Positions 48,232 to 56,363 of a stretch of 56,363 nucleotides of DNA are shown piece after piece; the stretch's first letter is position 1; every line of letters begins with the position of its first letter. This stretch comes from Chloroflexota bacterium. Its GTDB lineage: Bacteria; Chloroflexota; Anaerolineae; UBA4142. Made by a program: the position numbers and the translations under genes. The notes beneath the pieces were generated by a model. The model ran no database searches. It saw only the letters and a program-made list of their open reading frames with translations, and was not told the origin of the DNA. The DNA lies in the NCBI GenBank assembly GCA_016219275.1, contig JACRBM010000015.1:1-56363 (forward strand), given 5' to 3'.

Positions 48232-48720
48232 ATGGCAACTCTGAGCGTAGGACAGGTCGCCCCGGCGTTTTCGTTGCGCGGGGCGGACGGTACAGATTTT
48301 GAACTGAATCAACACGGCGCGCGGCTCACGCTCGCCGTCTTTTTCAAGACGACGTGTCCGACGTGCGTGCTGGCGTTTCCGTACTTTGAAAAAATGCACC
48401 AGACTTTATATGATGCCGGGTTGGTGGTGTGGGGCATTTCGCAAAACGACCGCGCGCGGTCGGTCGAATTCGCACGACGATACGGTAGCACATTTCCTAT
48501 TTTGATTGACGACGCTTGGCGCGTGTCCAACGAGTTCGATCCGGAATTTGTGCCGACCGCGTTCTTGATTGATCGCGCCGGCAAAATTGTCGAGCGCGTG
48601 GTCGCGTTCGACAAAGCAGGGTTGAATCGCGTGGCGCATTCGGTCGCCACGACATTGAGCGTCGCGGTACCCGTGATCGCGCCGGACAAGGATGGCAATC
48701 CGCCGTTTCGTCCCGGCTGA
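48232..48720 (+). CDS. Thioredoxin-fold redoxin (AhpC/TSA or TlpA-like)
   Basis: 162 aa. VGQVAPAFSLRGADG is the redoxin N-terminal strand, and FFKTTCPTCVLAFPYFEKM carries a CPTC pair (Cys 48 and 51) at the position of the thioredoxin CxxC. VPTAFLIDRAGKIVER is the cis-Pro region. No signal peptide is present, so it is probably cytoplasmic, reducing thiols or peroxides. The C-terminal ~25 residues are an extension without a known motif. Confidence 0.85.
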   Translation: MATLSVGQVAPAFSLRGADGTDFELNQHGARLTLAVFFKTTCPTCVLAFPYFEKMHQTLYDAGLVVWGISQNDRARSVEFARRYGSTFPILIDDAWRVSNEFDPEFVPTAFLIDRAGKIVERVVAFDKAGLNRVAHSVATTLSVAVPVIAPDKDGNPPFRPG

Positions 48721-48789
48721 GGTGCGGCACATCACAAGCATGGCTAGGTGAGCCATTAAGATCGAAATTCTGATACCGAGACATTGCCA

Positions 48790-49023
48790 ATGCATTTTGA
48801 AATCATCGGCGAGATCACTGATATTGAAATCATTGCGGTTGGAAGTAGTATTCGTATCCTGGCGATGCTTCGTGAGCAATACGGGACCGCCCGATGGAGA
48901 AAGCTCAAGGGAATCGCAGCCGTACGTTTGTGGAATGGCGAGATTCGTCGTGCCGAAGTGCATTGGTTTGAAGCGCACGGCATCGGTAAACGAAAAATGA
49001 GAGTAAAGCGTTATTTGGATTGA
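48790..49023 (+). CDS. Small conserved-looking protein, partner of the next ORF
   Basis: 77 aa from the ATG at 48790; a TTG at 48784 is also in frame. It is strongly basic at the C-terminus (GIGKRKMRVKRYLD), with IEIIAVGSSIRILAMLREQYG and WRKLKGIAAVRLWNGEIRRAEVHWFEAHG as the main body. A beta-rich RNA- or protein-binding fold is possible. I recall similar proteins in Cyanobacteria and Chloroflexota, but no function. It is 4 nt before the next small ORF, so the two are probably a pair. Confidence 0.65.
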   Translation: MHFEIIGEITDIEIIAVGSSIRILAMLREQYGTARWRKLKGIAAVRLWNGEIRRAEVHWFEAHGIGKRKMRVKRYLD

Positions 49024-49027
49024 ACCT

Positions 49028-49339
49028 ATGGATAAACTACGCAAAGTGACACCTCGATTTGCAATTTGCATTCGGAGTGATGACGCGGATATGTTGACGC
49101 CGCGAATGCTGTACCAAATCTTGCCCGATGCAAGCGCCGCGCGCTCTGGATATGTTCGCGTGATTGATAACGAGGGCGAAGATTATTTGTACCCGGCAAA
49201 GGATTTCATTCTCATTGATCTTCCCCGCGTGGTGGAACGCACTCTGAAGCGAATCGCACTTTCGGGTGCGCCGGCAACATCTGCAGAACGACCGATAGCG
49301 ACGATGCGACAGAAACGGCTAAAACAAAAAGCCGCGTGA
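49028..49339 (+). CDS. Small conserved-looking protein, second of pair
   Basis: 103 aa. FAICIRSDDADMLTPRMLYQILPDASAARSGYVRVIDNEGEDYLYPAKDFI resembles a widespread unannotated family with the same layout (VLPD then RVIDESGEDYLYP). A short helix FIL..LPRVVERTLKRIA follows and the C-terminus is basic. Tight coupling to the preceding ORF suggests a two-gene module, possibly but not demonstrably toxin-antitoxin-like. The stop is 28 nt before the peptide deformylase gene. Confidence 0.7.
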   Translation: MDKLRKVTPRFAICIRSDDADMLTPRMLYQILPDASAARSGYVRVIDNEGEDYLYPAKDFILIDLPRVVERTLKRIALSGAPATSAERPIATMRQKRLKQKAA

Positions 49340-49366
49340 TGCGCGGCAAAGATAAGCAGGAGAACG

Positions 49367-49966
49367 ATGGCAATTCACGAAATACTCATGTCGGATCACC
49401 CGGTGCTCCGGCAAAAAGCCAAAAAGGTCAAACGCGTGGACGCGTCCACGCAGAAACTCATAGACGACATGTTCGACTCGATGCGCGAGGCGCGCGGGCT
49501 GGGTCTCGCCGCGCCGCAAATCGGCGTGGGTTTGCGCGTGCTCGTGATCGAAATGCCCGAGGACGAAACCGACGATAGTGTTCAGGCGCTGCCACGCGAC
49601 CATCGCAAAGTGGAATACAGCGGACAACAAATCGCGCTCGTCAATCCGGAAATCGTCAAAGCCGAAGGCGAGCAGTTCGGCGAAGAAGGATGTCTCTCGA
49701 TTCCCGGTTATGTTGGGATGGTGCGCCGCGCGATGAAAGTGACCGTCAAAGGTCTCGACCGCAAGGGCAAAGAGACGCGCATCAAAGGCGAAGGTCTGCT
49801 CGCGCGCGCGCTGCAACACGAAGTAGATCATCTCGACGGAATTTTGTTCACCGACCGTCTCGAAAAACCGGAAGACTTGTACCGCGTCACCGAGAACCAC
49901 GAGCGCGTGCCGGTGTTTCAGGGCGGCGCAACCCAATCCTCGAAGAAAGAGTTATCACCCGCGTGA
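49367..49966 (+). CDS. def: Peptide deformylase
   Basis: 199 aa, with AGGAGAACG before the ATG. It removes the N-formyl group from nascent proteins with a metal-activated water. All three motifs are present: GLGLAAPQIG (45-53), EGCLS (107-111, metal Cys109) and HEVDH (151-155, metal His151 and His155, catalytic Glu152). There is an extra loop EDETDDSVQALPRDHRKVEY at ~65-84 and a C-terminal tail beyond the usual end. The stop overlaps the GTG start of the DUF362 gene. Confidence 0.96.
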   Translation: MAIHEILMSDHPVLRQKAKKVKRVDASTQKLIDDMFDSMREARGLGLAAPQIGVGLRVLVIEMPEDETDDSVQALPRDHRKVEYSGQQIALVNPEIVKAEGEQFGEEGCLSIPGYVGMVRRAMKVTVKGLDRKGKETRIKGEGLLARALQHEVDHLDGILFTDRLEKPEDLYRVTENHERVPVFQGGATQSSKKELSPA

Positions 49967-51237
49967 GTAATAAAAGCAAAGTCGCCATTCTCAGAACGTC
50001 CCCGCGCACCGTGCTCGCAGATTACCACCGCTTGATGAACCTCGCCGGTTATCACCAAGTCATTGATCGTCAAGCCGATACCGCGCTCAAGGTCAACATC
50101 TCCTGGCACTTTTTCTTTCCCGGTAGTTCGACGACGCCCTGGCAATTGGAAGGCGTGATTCGCGCGCTGAATCAAGACGGGTACGACCCGAATCTGATTC
50201 ACGCGTGTCACAATCGTACCGTCGTGATTGACGCGCACCTGGGCGAGCGCGAGAACAAGCAGCTCAACGTCGTCGAGCGTCACGGTTTGCGAAACATCCA
50301 TCTCTACGAGGGCGAAGAGTGGATTCACATTCGCGATGCAGTCGGCGATCTCACGGAAAAATTCTTGTGCCTCAACGATGTGTATCCCGGCGGATTCTAC
50401 ATTCCGAAACGATTCATCGGCGAGAACATCATCCATCTGCCGACGGTCAAGACGCACATTTTCACGACGACGACCGGCGCGATGAAGAACGCGTTCGGCG
50501 GCTTGCTCAACGAGCGGCGGCACTGGACGCACCCGGTCATCCACGAGACCTTGGTTGACCTGTTGATGATTCAAAAGAAAATTCATCGCGGTGTGTTCGC
50601 GGTGATGGATGGCACGTTCGCCGGCGATGGTCCTGGTCCGCGTTGCATGACGCCGCATGTCAAGAATGTTTTGCTCGCGAGTTCGGATCAAGTTGCGATT
50701 GACGCGGTCGCGGCGAAGTTAATGGGTATGGATCCGCTCTCGATCAAGTTCATTCGCCTCGCGCACGAACGCGGGCTGGGTTGTGGCGACCCGCGCGAAA
50801 TCGAAATCACTGGCGACGTGAGCGCGGCGAATGAGAACTGGCAATTCGTCGGACCGTTCCAAAAGATGACGTTCGCTTCGCGGATGCAACACAAAATTTA
50901 TTGGGGTCCGCTCAAGAAACCGATCGAGTGGAGTCTCAAGACGGTGCTCGCGCCCTGGTCGTACATCGCGAGCGTGGTTTATCACGACAGTTTCTGGTAT
51001 CCGTTTATCGCGAAACGACAGATGGATCAGGTGCTCGGTAGTGAGTGGGGCAAGTTGTTTCGCAATTGGGAAACGCTCACGCCGGACGAGCAAGGTTTTC
51101 CATCGGTGGGCGACGATTCAGCACAGTTGCATCGCGTCGGATGGAAAGCGTTCTATCGTTCGTTGGGTGTGCTCGGTACGACCGTCAGAGAAGCGCCCGA
51201 GTTCGCCGCGCGAAAACGCCGAACGACCAACGCGTGA
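49963..51237 (+). CDS. DUF362-domain protein
   Basis: 424 aa from a GTG at 49963 that overlaps the deformylase stop (GTGA); longer starts would overlap that gene. DUF362 hallmarks are KVAILRTSPRTVLADYHRLM, VKTHIFTTTTGAMKNAFGGL, VFAVMDGTFAGDGPGPR and LASSDQVAIDAVAAKLMGMD. Members are often linked to ferredoxin domains; this one has no Fe-S motif. It is soluble. The function is unknown. It is followed by a strong terminator. Confidence 0.85.
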   Translation: MSNKSKVAILRTSPRTVLADYHRLMNLAGYHQVIDRQADTALKVNISWHFFFPGSSTTPWQLEGVIRALNQDGYDPNLIHACHNRTVVIDAHLGERENKQLNVVERHGLRNIHLYEGEEWIHIRDAVGDLTEKFLCLNDVYPGGFYIPKRFIGENIIHLPTVKTHIFTTTTGAMKNAFGGLLNERRHWTHPVIHETLVDLLMIQKKIHRGVFAVMDGTFAGDGPGPRCMTPHVKNVLLASSDQVAIDAVAAKLMGMDPLSIKFIRLAHERGLGCGDPREIEITGDVSAANENWQFVGPFQKMTFASRMQHKIYWGPLKKPIEWSLKTVLAPWSYIASVVYHDSFWYPFIAKRQMDQVLGSEWGKLFRNWETLTPDEQGFPSVGDDSAQLHRVGWKAFYRSLGVLGTTVREAPEFAARKRRTTNA

Positions 51238-51273
51238 GACGAACGATGCCCCGCGTGTAACAATCCGATGTGT

Positions 51274-51310
51274 GACCTGCGCGGTCGAGCGAAGCCGCGC
51301 AGGTCTTTTT
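51274..51310 (+). terminator. Strong terminator after the DUF362 gene
   Basis: GACCTGCGCGG (51274-51284) pairs with CCGCGCAGGTC (51295-51305) with a 10-nt loop, followed by TTTTT. Confidence 0.92.
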
Positions 51311-51322
51311 CGTGCGCGTGTT

Positions 51323-51419
51323 GGGGCGAGGCATTCGCCAAATCATGTTCGTGCGACAAGGTGGTTAGCATTGTGCGGTTAATCTCTCGATCATCGCGAT
51401 TGTGCGAATGCCTCGCCCC
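51323..51419. repeat. GGGGCGAGGCATTCGC foldback repeat, copy 2
   Basis: GGGGCGAGGCATTCGC (51323-51338) and GCGAATGCCTCGCCCC (51404-51419) are perfect 16-bp inverted ends around ~65 bp. It is the cleaner relative of 15163-15239 and lies just upstream of the sdh promoter. Confidence 0.88.
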
Positions 51420-51427
51420 TACGCCCT

Positions 51428-51456
51428 TTGACTTTTCTTTTTCGACTGCGTATAAT
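51428..51456 (+). promoter_or_regulatory. sdh operon promoter TTGACT-N17-TATAAT
   Basis: TTGACT (51428-51433) and a perfect TATAAT (51451-51456) at 17 bp spacing. The transcript would start near 51463 with a ~30-nt leader to the GTG at 51495. Confidence 0.8.
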
Positions 51457-51494
51457 CTCAAGCGGTTTCATCGAACGTCTGCGAGGAGGCATTC

Positions 51495-52400
51495 GTGTTC
51501 AATGCACTGAGGGTTGGTTATAGCGTCCTGCGCTATCGCGGCGGCATTGGTCAGTGGGCATGGGCGATCAATCGCGTCGCGGGCTTGGGCGTTTTGCTTT
51601 TTCTCGCGCTCCACATCTTTGATATTTTCCTCGTCGGCTTTCCGGAACTATTCGAAGAATTGCTCGTCATTTACAAAGGACCGATCCCGCGTATCCTCGA
51701 AGTGTTCCTCGTTTTCGGTTTGCTCTATCACGGCGTCAACGGGTTGCGTCTGATTCTGATGGATTTCAAACCGACCACGGCGCGGTACCACATCAAACTT
51801 TTCTACATCCAAATCGTGATTTTCCTCATCCTCTTCGTTCCCGCGAGCGTCGTGATGCTCGGCGAATTCTACGGCGTTGTGGGCAGCATCGCGATGACGC
51901 TTGCGTTGCTCGCACTGCCGCTCGTCATCGCGTACGCGGCGACGCGCGCGCCGCTCGGCGCGGTGAATACAGAAGTGAGTGGCGGCAATTATCAAGACGC
52001 GCTCACGCGGCTCGCGTCCTCGCGTGGCAAACCGCGCAGTGGATTCGAATTCAATATGTGGTTGTTCATGCGCGTCTCTGGTTTGTTGCTGATCGTCATC
52101 GCGTTGTTCCATGTGTTCTGGATGCACTTTGTCATCGGCGTCGAGAAAATCACCTTCGCGACGATTGTCGAACGCTGGACCGGACCGCAAGGCGCGTTCT
52201 GGCGCTTGTACGATTTGCTCCTGCTTGCGTTTGCGTTCACGCACGGCGTCAATGGTACGCGCAATGTGATTGATGATTATTTTCATTCGCCGGGTTGGCG
52301 CGCATTCATTCGCATCGCGCTTATCGTGTTTTGGTTTGTGCTGATGGGCATGGGCGCGTTCATCATTTTCACATTCACACCTGGGACGTTACCGAGGTAA
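51495..52400 (+). CDS. sdhCD: Fused succinate dehydrogenase membrane subunits C and D
   Basis: 301 aa from a GTG at 51495, behind a strong AGGAGG (51484-51489). The N-terminal half matches actinobacterial-type SdhC: WAWAINRVAGLGVLLFLALHIFD with His40 and LLYHGVNGLRLILMDF with His79. The C-terminal half matches SdhD: WLFMRVSGLLLIVIALFHVF with His206, His211, and THGVNGTRNVIDDYF with His250. An extra helix pair (~103-150) and a soluble linker (~155-185) join them. About seven helices in total bind haem b and quinone. This is a fusion of two normally separate genes. Confidence 0.88.
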   Translation: MFNALRVGYSVLRYRGGIGQWAWAINRVAGLGVLLFLALHIFDIFLVGFPELFEELLVIYKGPIPRILEVFLVFGLLYHGVNGLRLILMDFKPTTARYHIKLFYIQIVIFLILFVPASVVMLGEFYGVVGSIAMTLALLALPLVIAYAATRAPLGAVNTEVSGGNYQDALTRLASSRGKPRSGFEFNMWLFMRVSGLLLIVIALFHVFWMHFVIGVEKITFATIVERWTGPQGAFWRLYDLLLLAFAFTHGVNGTRNVIDDYFHSPGWRAFIRIALIVFWFVLMGMGAFIIFTFTPGTLPR

Positions 52401-52402
52401 GG

Positions 52403-52900
52403 GTGGAACGCGGTCAACTGGTCGCCGCTCTGCGCGAGTATGGCATTCGCTTTTTGGCTGATGGCGAGGCGCACGTGGAACGTGTTGCGCCGCCCATGTT
52501 GATTGCCGAGTTGGCGCGCGCCAAAGACGCGCGTCTGCATCTTGCGTTGACCGACTTGTTCTTACTGCATCCGTCATTTGCGAATTTTGTGCGACTCGTC
52601 GTGCCGGGACTTGACGGCGATGCCGCGCGCGAGTTGCAAGCGCGTTACATGGCGGCAGTTTACCTGCAACGCATGTGGAGCACGCGACTCAGTTTCTATT
52701 TGGACGCGTTTCAGCTGTTACCCGATTTGTTTTCGCGCGAGTTGGGCTTGCCAGCGCCGGACGAACGATTCGGCAAAGTCGGCTTAGTTGCGCTTGCCCA
52801 GTGGCATGCGCGCGCGGCGAATGTTCCGTACAATTACTTGGCATCGTATAATAAATCGGCGGATTTGCTCTTTGGTCAGTTATTGGCAGAGGCGAAGTGA
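52403..52900 (+). CDS. Unknown protein paired with the downstream nucleotidyltransferase (antitoxin-like)
   Basis: 165 aa from a GTG at 52403, 2 nt after the sdhCD stop. VERGQLVAALREYGIRFLADGEAHVERVAPPM and IAELARAKDARLHLALTDLFLLHPSFANFV suggest an all-helical protein with a possible helix-turn-helix; SYNKSADLLFGQLLAEAK ends it. No family is firmly recognised. It overlaps the next gene as GTGA. The two-gene pattern, a small partner upstream of a nucleotidyltransferase, is that of toxin-antitoxin or minimal nucleotidyltransferase modules, and this is the basis for the antitoxin-like label. Confidence 0.65.
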   Translation: MERGQLVAALREYGIRFLADGEAHVERVAPPMLIAELARAKDARLHLALTDLFLLHPSFANFVRLVVPGLDGDAARELQARYMAAVYLQRMWSTRLSFYLDAFQLLPDLFSRELGLPAPDERFGKVGLVALAQWHARAANVPYNYLASYNKSADLLFGQLLAEAK

Positions 52901-53450
52901 GTTCACGACAATCGGTTGATCGCAAACGCATCGAACAGTTCCTGCGTCGGTTGGGTGAACGCTTTCGTCATCCCGGTCAGGTCTATCTTGTCGGCGGAAC
53001 GACGTTGGTGTTTGAAAATTTTCGCGCACAGTCGCTCGACATTGAGTTGACATTCCAAGTTGCGTCCCAGGATCACGCCGCGTTGATTCAAACGATCCGC
53101 GAACTGAAAGACCAACTTGGCTTGAACGTCGAAGAAGTGTCGCCCGGCGATTTTATCCCGTTGCCGGCGGGTTATCGGGACCGCGCGATTTTTATCGGGA
53201 GATTCGGACAACTGGATGTTTTCCATTTCGACTTGTACAGCACGGCGCTCAGTAAAATCGCGCGCGGTACGGAAGAGGATTTCAGCGATGTCATCGCGCT
53301 TGTACTCACGGGGCGTATCGAGATGCCATTGCTGGAAAATTATTTCCGCGACATTTTGCCGCGTTTAGCGACTGAGAGTTTGAAGCAAGACCCGGACGAA
53401 TTCCAACGCAAATTCCAAGTTGTGCGTGATATGATTCAACGAGGCAACGA

Positions 53451-53454
<4 letters not shown>
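52897..53454 (+). CDS. Nucleotidyltransferase-fold protein (DUF6036/AbiEii-like)
   Basis: 185 aa from a GTG at 52897 (GTGA overlap with the previous stop). VYLVGGTTLVFENFRAQSLDIELTF has the nucleotidyltransferase pattern: GGTT at 33-36, then D48-I-E50 as the acidic pair. QLDVFHFDLYSTALSKIARGTEEDFSDVIAL is the usual following segment in DUF6036/AbiEii-type proteins. Such proteins are toxins or modifying enzymes that transfer nucleotides to RNA or protein. It is followed by sdhA with an ATGA overlap, so it is part of the same transcript. Confidence 0.78.
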
Positions 53455-55226
<1,772 letters not shown>

Positions 55227-55889
55227 ATGCGTTGGGCGGCAGATCGCGTACGAACGTATCCGTTGTTCGATTGGTTGATGCGCAGGAGATTTTGGATAGC
55301 GGTTTGCATCGTCGTACTGATTCTTTTACTCTTCACTCCCCAAGTTCTGATAACATGGCGGTTCAAAGATAAAATCTATACTCAATCGGACAACTTGCCA
55401 AAGCGCGAATATGGTGTCGTGTTCGGTGCGAGTGTGAATAGCGATTACAGTCTCACCGATGTTACGCGCGAAAGAATCGAAGCGGCGATATTGCTCTATC
55501 GGCAAGGCGCGATTCAAAAGCTCTATGTTTCAGCCGACAATCGGCATAATCAAGAAGCGGATGCCATCGCACGATACGCAATGAGCAGTGGAGTGTCTGT
55601 CGAAGACATACGGATAGACCGACTGGGCGACACTACAAACGATACGTGCCGACATTTCGCGCAGTTGAAAGCAGAAGGTGTTTTACTGACCCAGGAGTTT
55701 CATCTGCCGCGTGCGATGTACCTGTGCGAATCGAATGGAGTTGCGCCAATCGGGTTAGCGGTCAATCGTCTCGGCATCCTGGCGCAAAGAGGCGATGGCT
55801 GGGTGGACATATATACGATTCGATTGAGCAGATATGTGCGTGAGTCAATGCTCACCTGGGCGTTCATGGTTGGAATGTACGACCGGTGA
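55227..55889 (+). CDS. ElyC/SanA/YdcF family protein (DUF218)
   Basis: 220 aa; the ATG follows the sdhA stop directly. One N-terminal helix (~22-42, IAVCIVVLILLLFTPQVLI) anchors it. The DUF218 motifs are VVFGASVNSDYSLTDVTRER, LLYRQGAIQKLYVSADNRHN, RIDRLGDTTNDT and LLTQEFHLPRAMYLC. Members act at the envelope and are linked to cell wall or vancomycin sensitivity phenotypes in enterobacteria. The base composition is less GC-rich than the sdh genes. Confidence 0.85.
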   Translation: MRWAADRVRTYPLFDWLMRRRFWIAVCIVVLILLLFTPQVLITWRFKDKIYTQSDNLPKREYGVVFGASVNSDYSLTDVTRERIEAAILLYRQGAIQKLYVSADNRHNQEADAIARYAMSSGVSVEDIRIDRLGDTTNDTCRHFAQLKAEGVLLTQEFHLPRAMYLCESNGVAPIGLAVNRLGILAQRGDGWVDIYTIRLSRYVRESMLTWAFMVGMYDR

Positions 55890-55969
55890 TCCAGCCGGGT
55901 GTTCTGTTTGTGTAGTTTCAATCGAAAGGGCTGAACTACTAAATCGGGGACGAACGACGGAAGGTCATA

Positions 55970-56245
55970 GTGCACAAGCGACTTTATTCGCGAGCGTTGT
56001 TGACCATCGCGTTAATGTTGTCAAGTATCTTGGTCACCGAGAATGCTTTCGCCGGGGGCGTCATTCCAACTCTGTCGGCACAGGCAGGGAATGGATTTAT
56101 CTCCGTCAAGTGGACGACGATCAATGAGAGTAGTGTTGCCGGGTTCAACGTTTGGCGGAGCGAAAATTTCGGTGGTCCGTTTATTCAAATCAATGTTTGG
56201 TTAATCCCAGGTTGTGGTGGTTGTCTTAACCGTCATTTCACATAA
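55970..56245 (+). pseudogene. Exported fibronectin-like protein truncated by a putative IS
   Basis: 91 aa from a GTG at 55970, with GGAAGG upstream. The signal peptide RALLTIALMLSSILVTENAFAGG is followed by FISVKWTTINESSVAGFNVWRSENFGGPF, the start of a fibronectin/CARDB-like domain of secreted Chloroflexota proteins (W.T..E....GF...RS). The sequence then stops matching after INVWLIP and ends in an unrelated short tail, GCGGCLNRHFT. Probably the 5' part of a larger gene interrupted at about 56207-56215. Confidence 0.6.
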
Positions 56246-56363
56246 CCGATATGAGTAATTTTCACATAACCTCTGTTAGAATGAGTGTACCATTTCAATT
56301 CAGGAGGTTCACTCATGACGCGCACTTTAACTGTTCGCAAACCAACTCGGCGTGAAGTCCACG
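56207..56363 (+). mobile_element. Putative insertion sequence, left end, truncated by the window
   Basis: The sequence changes character near 56207. Two direct copies of TTTCACATAACC lie at 56236-56247 and 56260-56271, 24 bp apart, as expected of transposase binding sites near an IS end. A gene start with a perfect AGGAGG follows at 56315. The element runs off the window, so the right end and any target duplication cannot be checked. Confidence 0.45.
56315..56363 (+). CDS. Probable transposase, N-terminal fragment
   Basis: The first 16 codons after AGGAGG (56302-56307) and the ATG at 56315 read MTRTLTVRKPTRREVH. The short basic start resembles those of IS630-type transposases, but this is too little sequence for a firm family call. 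It runs off the end of the window. Confidence 0.4.
   Translation, partial: MTRTLTVRKPTRREVH

Overview
The window looks like part of a chromosome of an uncultured Chloroflexota bacterium, most likely Anaerolineae-like. This is inference: there is no rRNA or marker phylogeny here. It rests on moderately high GC with strong third-position bias (many GCG/CGC codons), on Thr/Pro-rich linkers in exported proteins, on actinobacterial-style SdhC/SdhD sequences, on membrane sensors of the type common in that phylum, and on many short palindromic repeats between genes. The first ~50 bases are poly-C/poly-G and look like a degraded contig end. The right end runs into what looks like an insertion sequence.

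Layout. 1-4.6 kb: the C-terminal part of a STAND/NB-ARC-like TPR protein, an array of ~92-bp repeats, a YprB-type RNase H-fold exonuclease and a small membrane protein. 4.7-6.3 kb: a membrane protein and a membrane-anchored dihaem cytochrome c. 6.3-8.3 kb: repeats and a MITE-like element in front of a mercuric reductase/lipoamide dehydrogenase-like flavoprotein. 8.3-16.0 kb: a signalling cluster of three paralogous membrane sensors, a GAF-SpoIIE phosphatase-HATPase protein, two STAS anti-sigma antagonists, a metal-dependent cyclase/hydrolase and an HpcH/HpaI aldolase. 16.3-18.1 kb (minus): a secreted BNR/sialidase-fold protein. 18.6-21.4 kb: a lipoprotein, a methyltransferase and an anchored exported protein. 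21.7-24.7 kb: a YtrA-like GntR regulator with its own operator, a slipin, a DUF4177 protein, an SdpI/DUF1648 protein and a DUF4870 protein. 24.8-27.6 kb: an ABC-2 exporter (ATPase plus two permeases), convergent with an MFS transporter. 28.9-31.0 kb: a single-pass exported protein and a TauE/SafE exporter. 31.1-41.3 kb: a complete dipeptide/oligopeptide ABC importer with three different binding proteins and a Uma2-family nuclease-like gene. 41.5-44.6 kb: a Tyr/Pro-rich exported protein and a minus-strand lamin-tail membrane protein with a small partner. 44.9-48.2 kb: nuoB, fused nuoCD and nuoI. 48.2-51.2 kb: a thioredoxin-fold protein, two small conserved ORFs, peptide deformylase and a DUF362 protein. 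51.5-55.2 kb: a succinate dehydrogenase operon with fused sdhCD, two toxin-antitoxin-like genes, then sdhA. 55.2-56.4 kb: an ElyC/SanA-like protein and an exported protein cut by the putative IS.

How the genes work together. The sdh and nuo genes and the cytochrome c point to a respiratory chain. Peptide import, exported hydrolase-like proteins and lipoproteins suggest a heterotroph feeding on polymers. The RsbU/RsbW/RsbV-like set suggests a partner-switching stress or sigma control circuit.

Most notable points: (i) two copies of a MITE-like family, at 6692-6811 and 21442-21579, each with related inverted ends and an exact 8-bp target duplication; (ii) a GAF domain that appears split between three membrane sensors and the downstream phosphatase; (iii) a nucleotidyltransferase toxin-like pair embedded between sdhCD and sdhA; (iv) a promoter-to-terminator unit on the minus strand at 18325-18578 that may be a small RNA or an attenuated leader.
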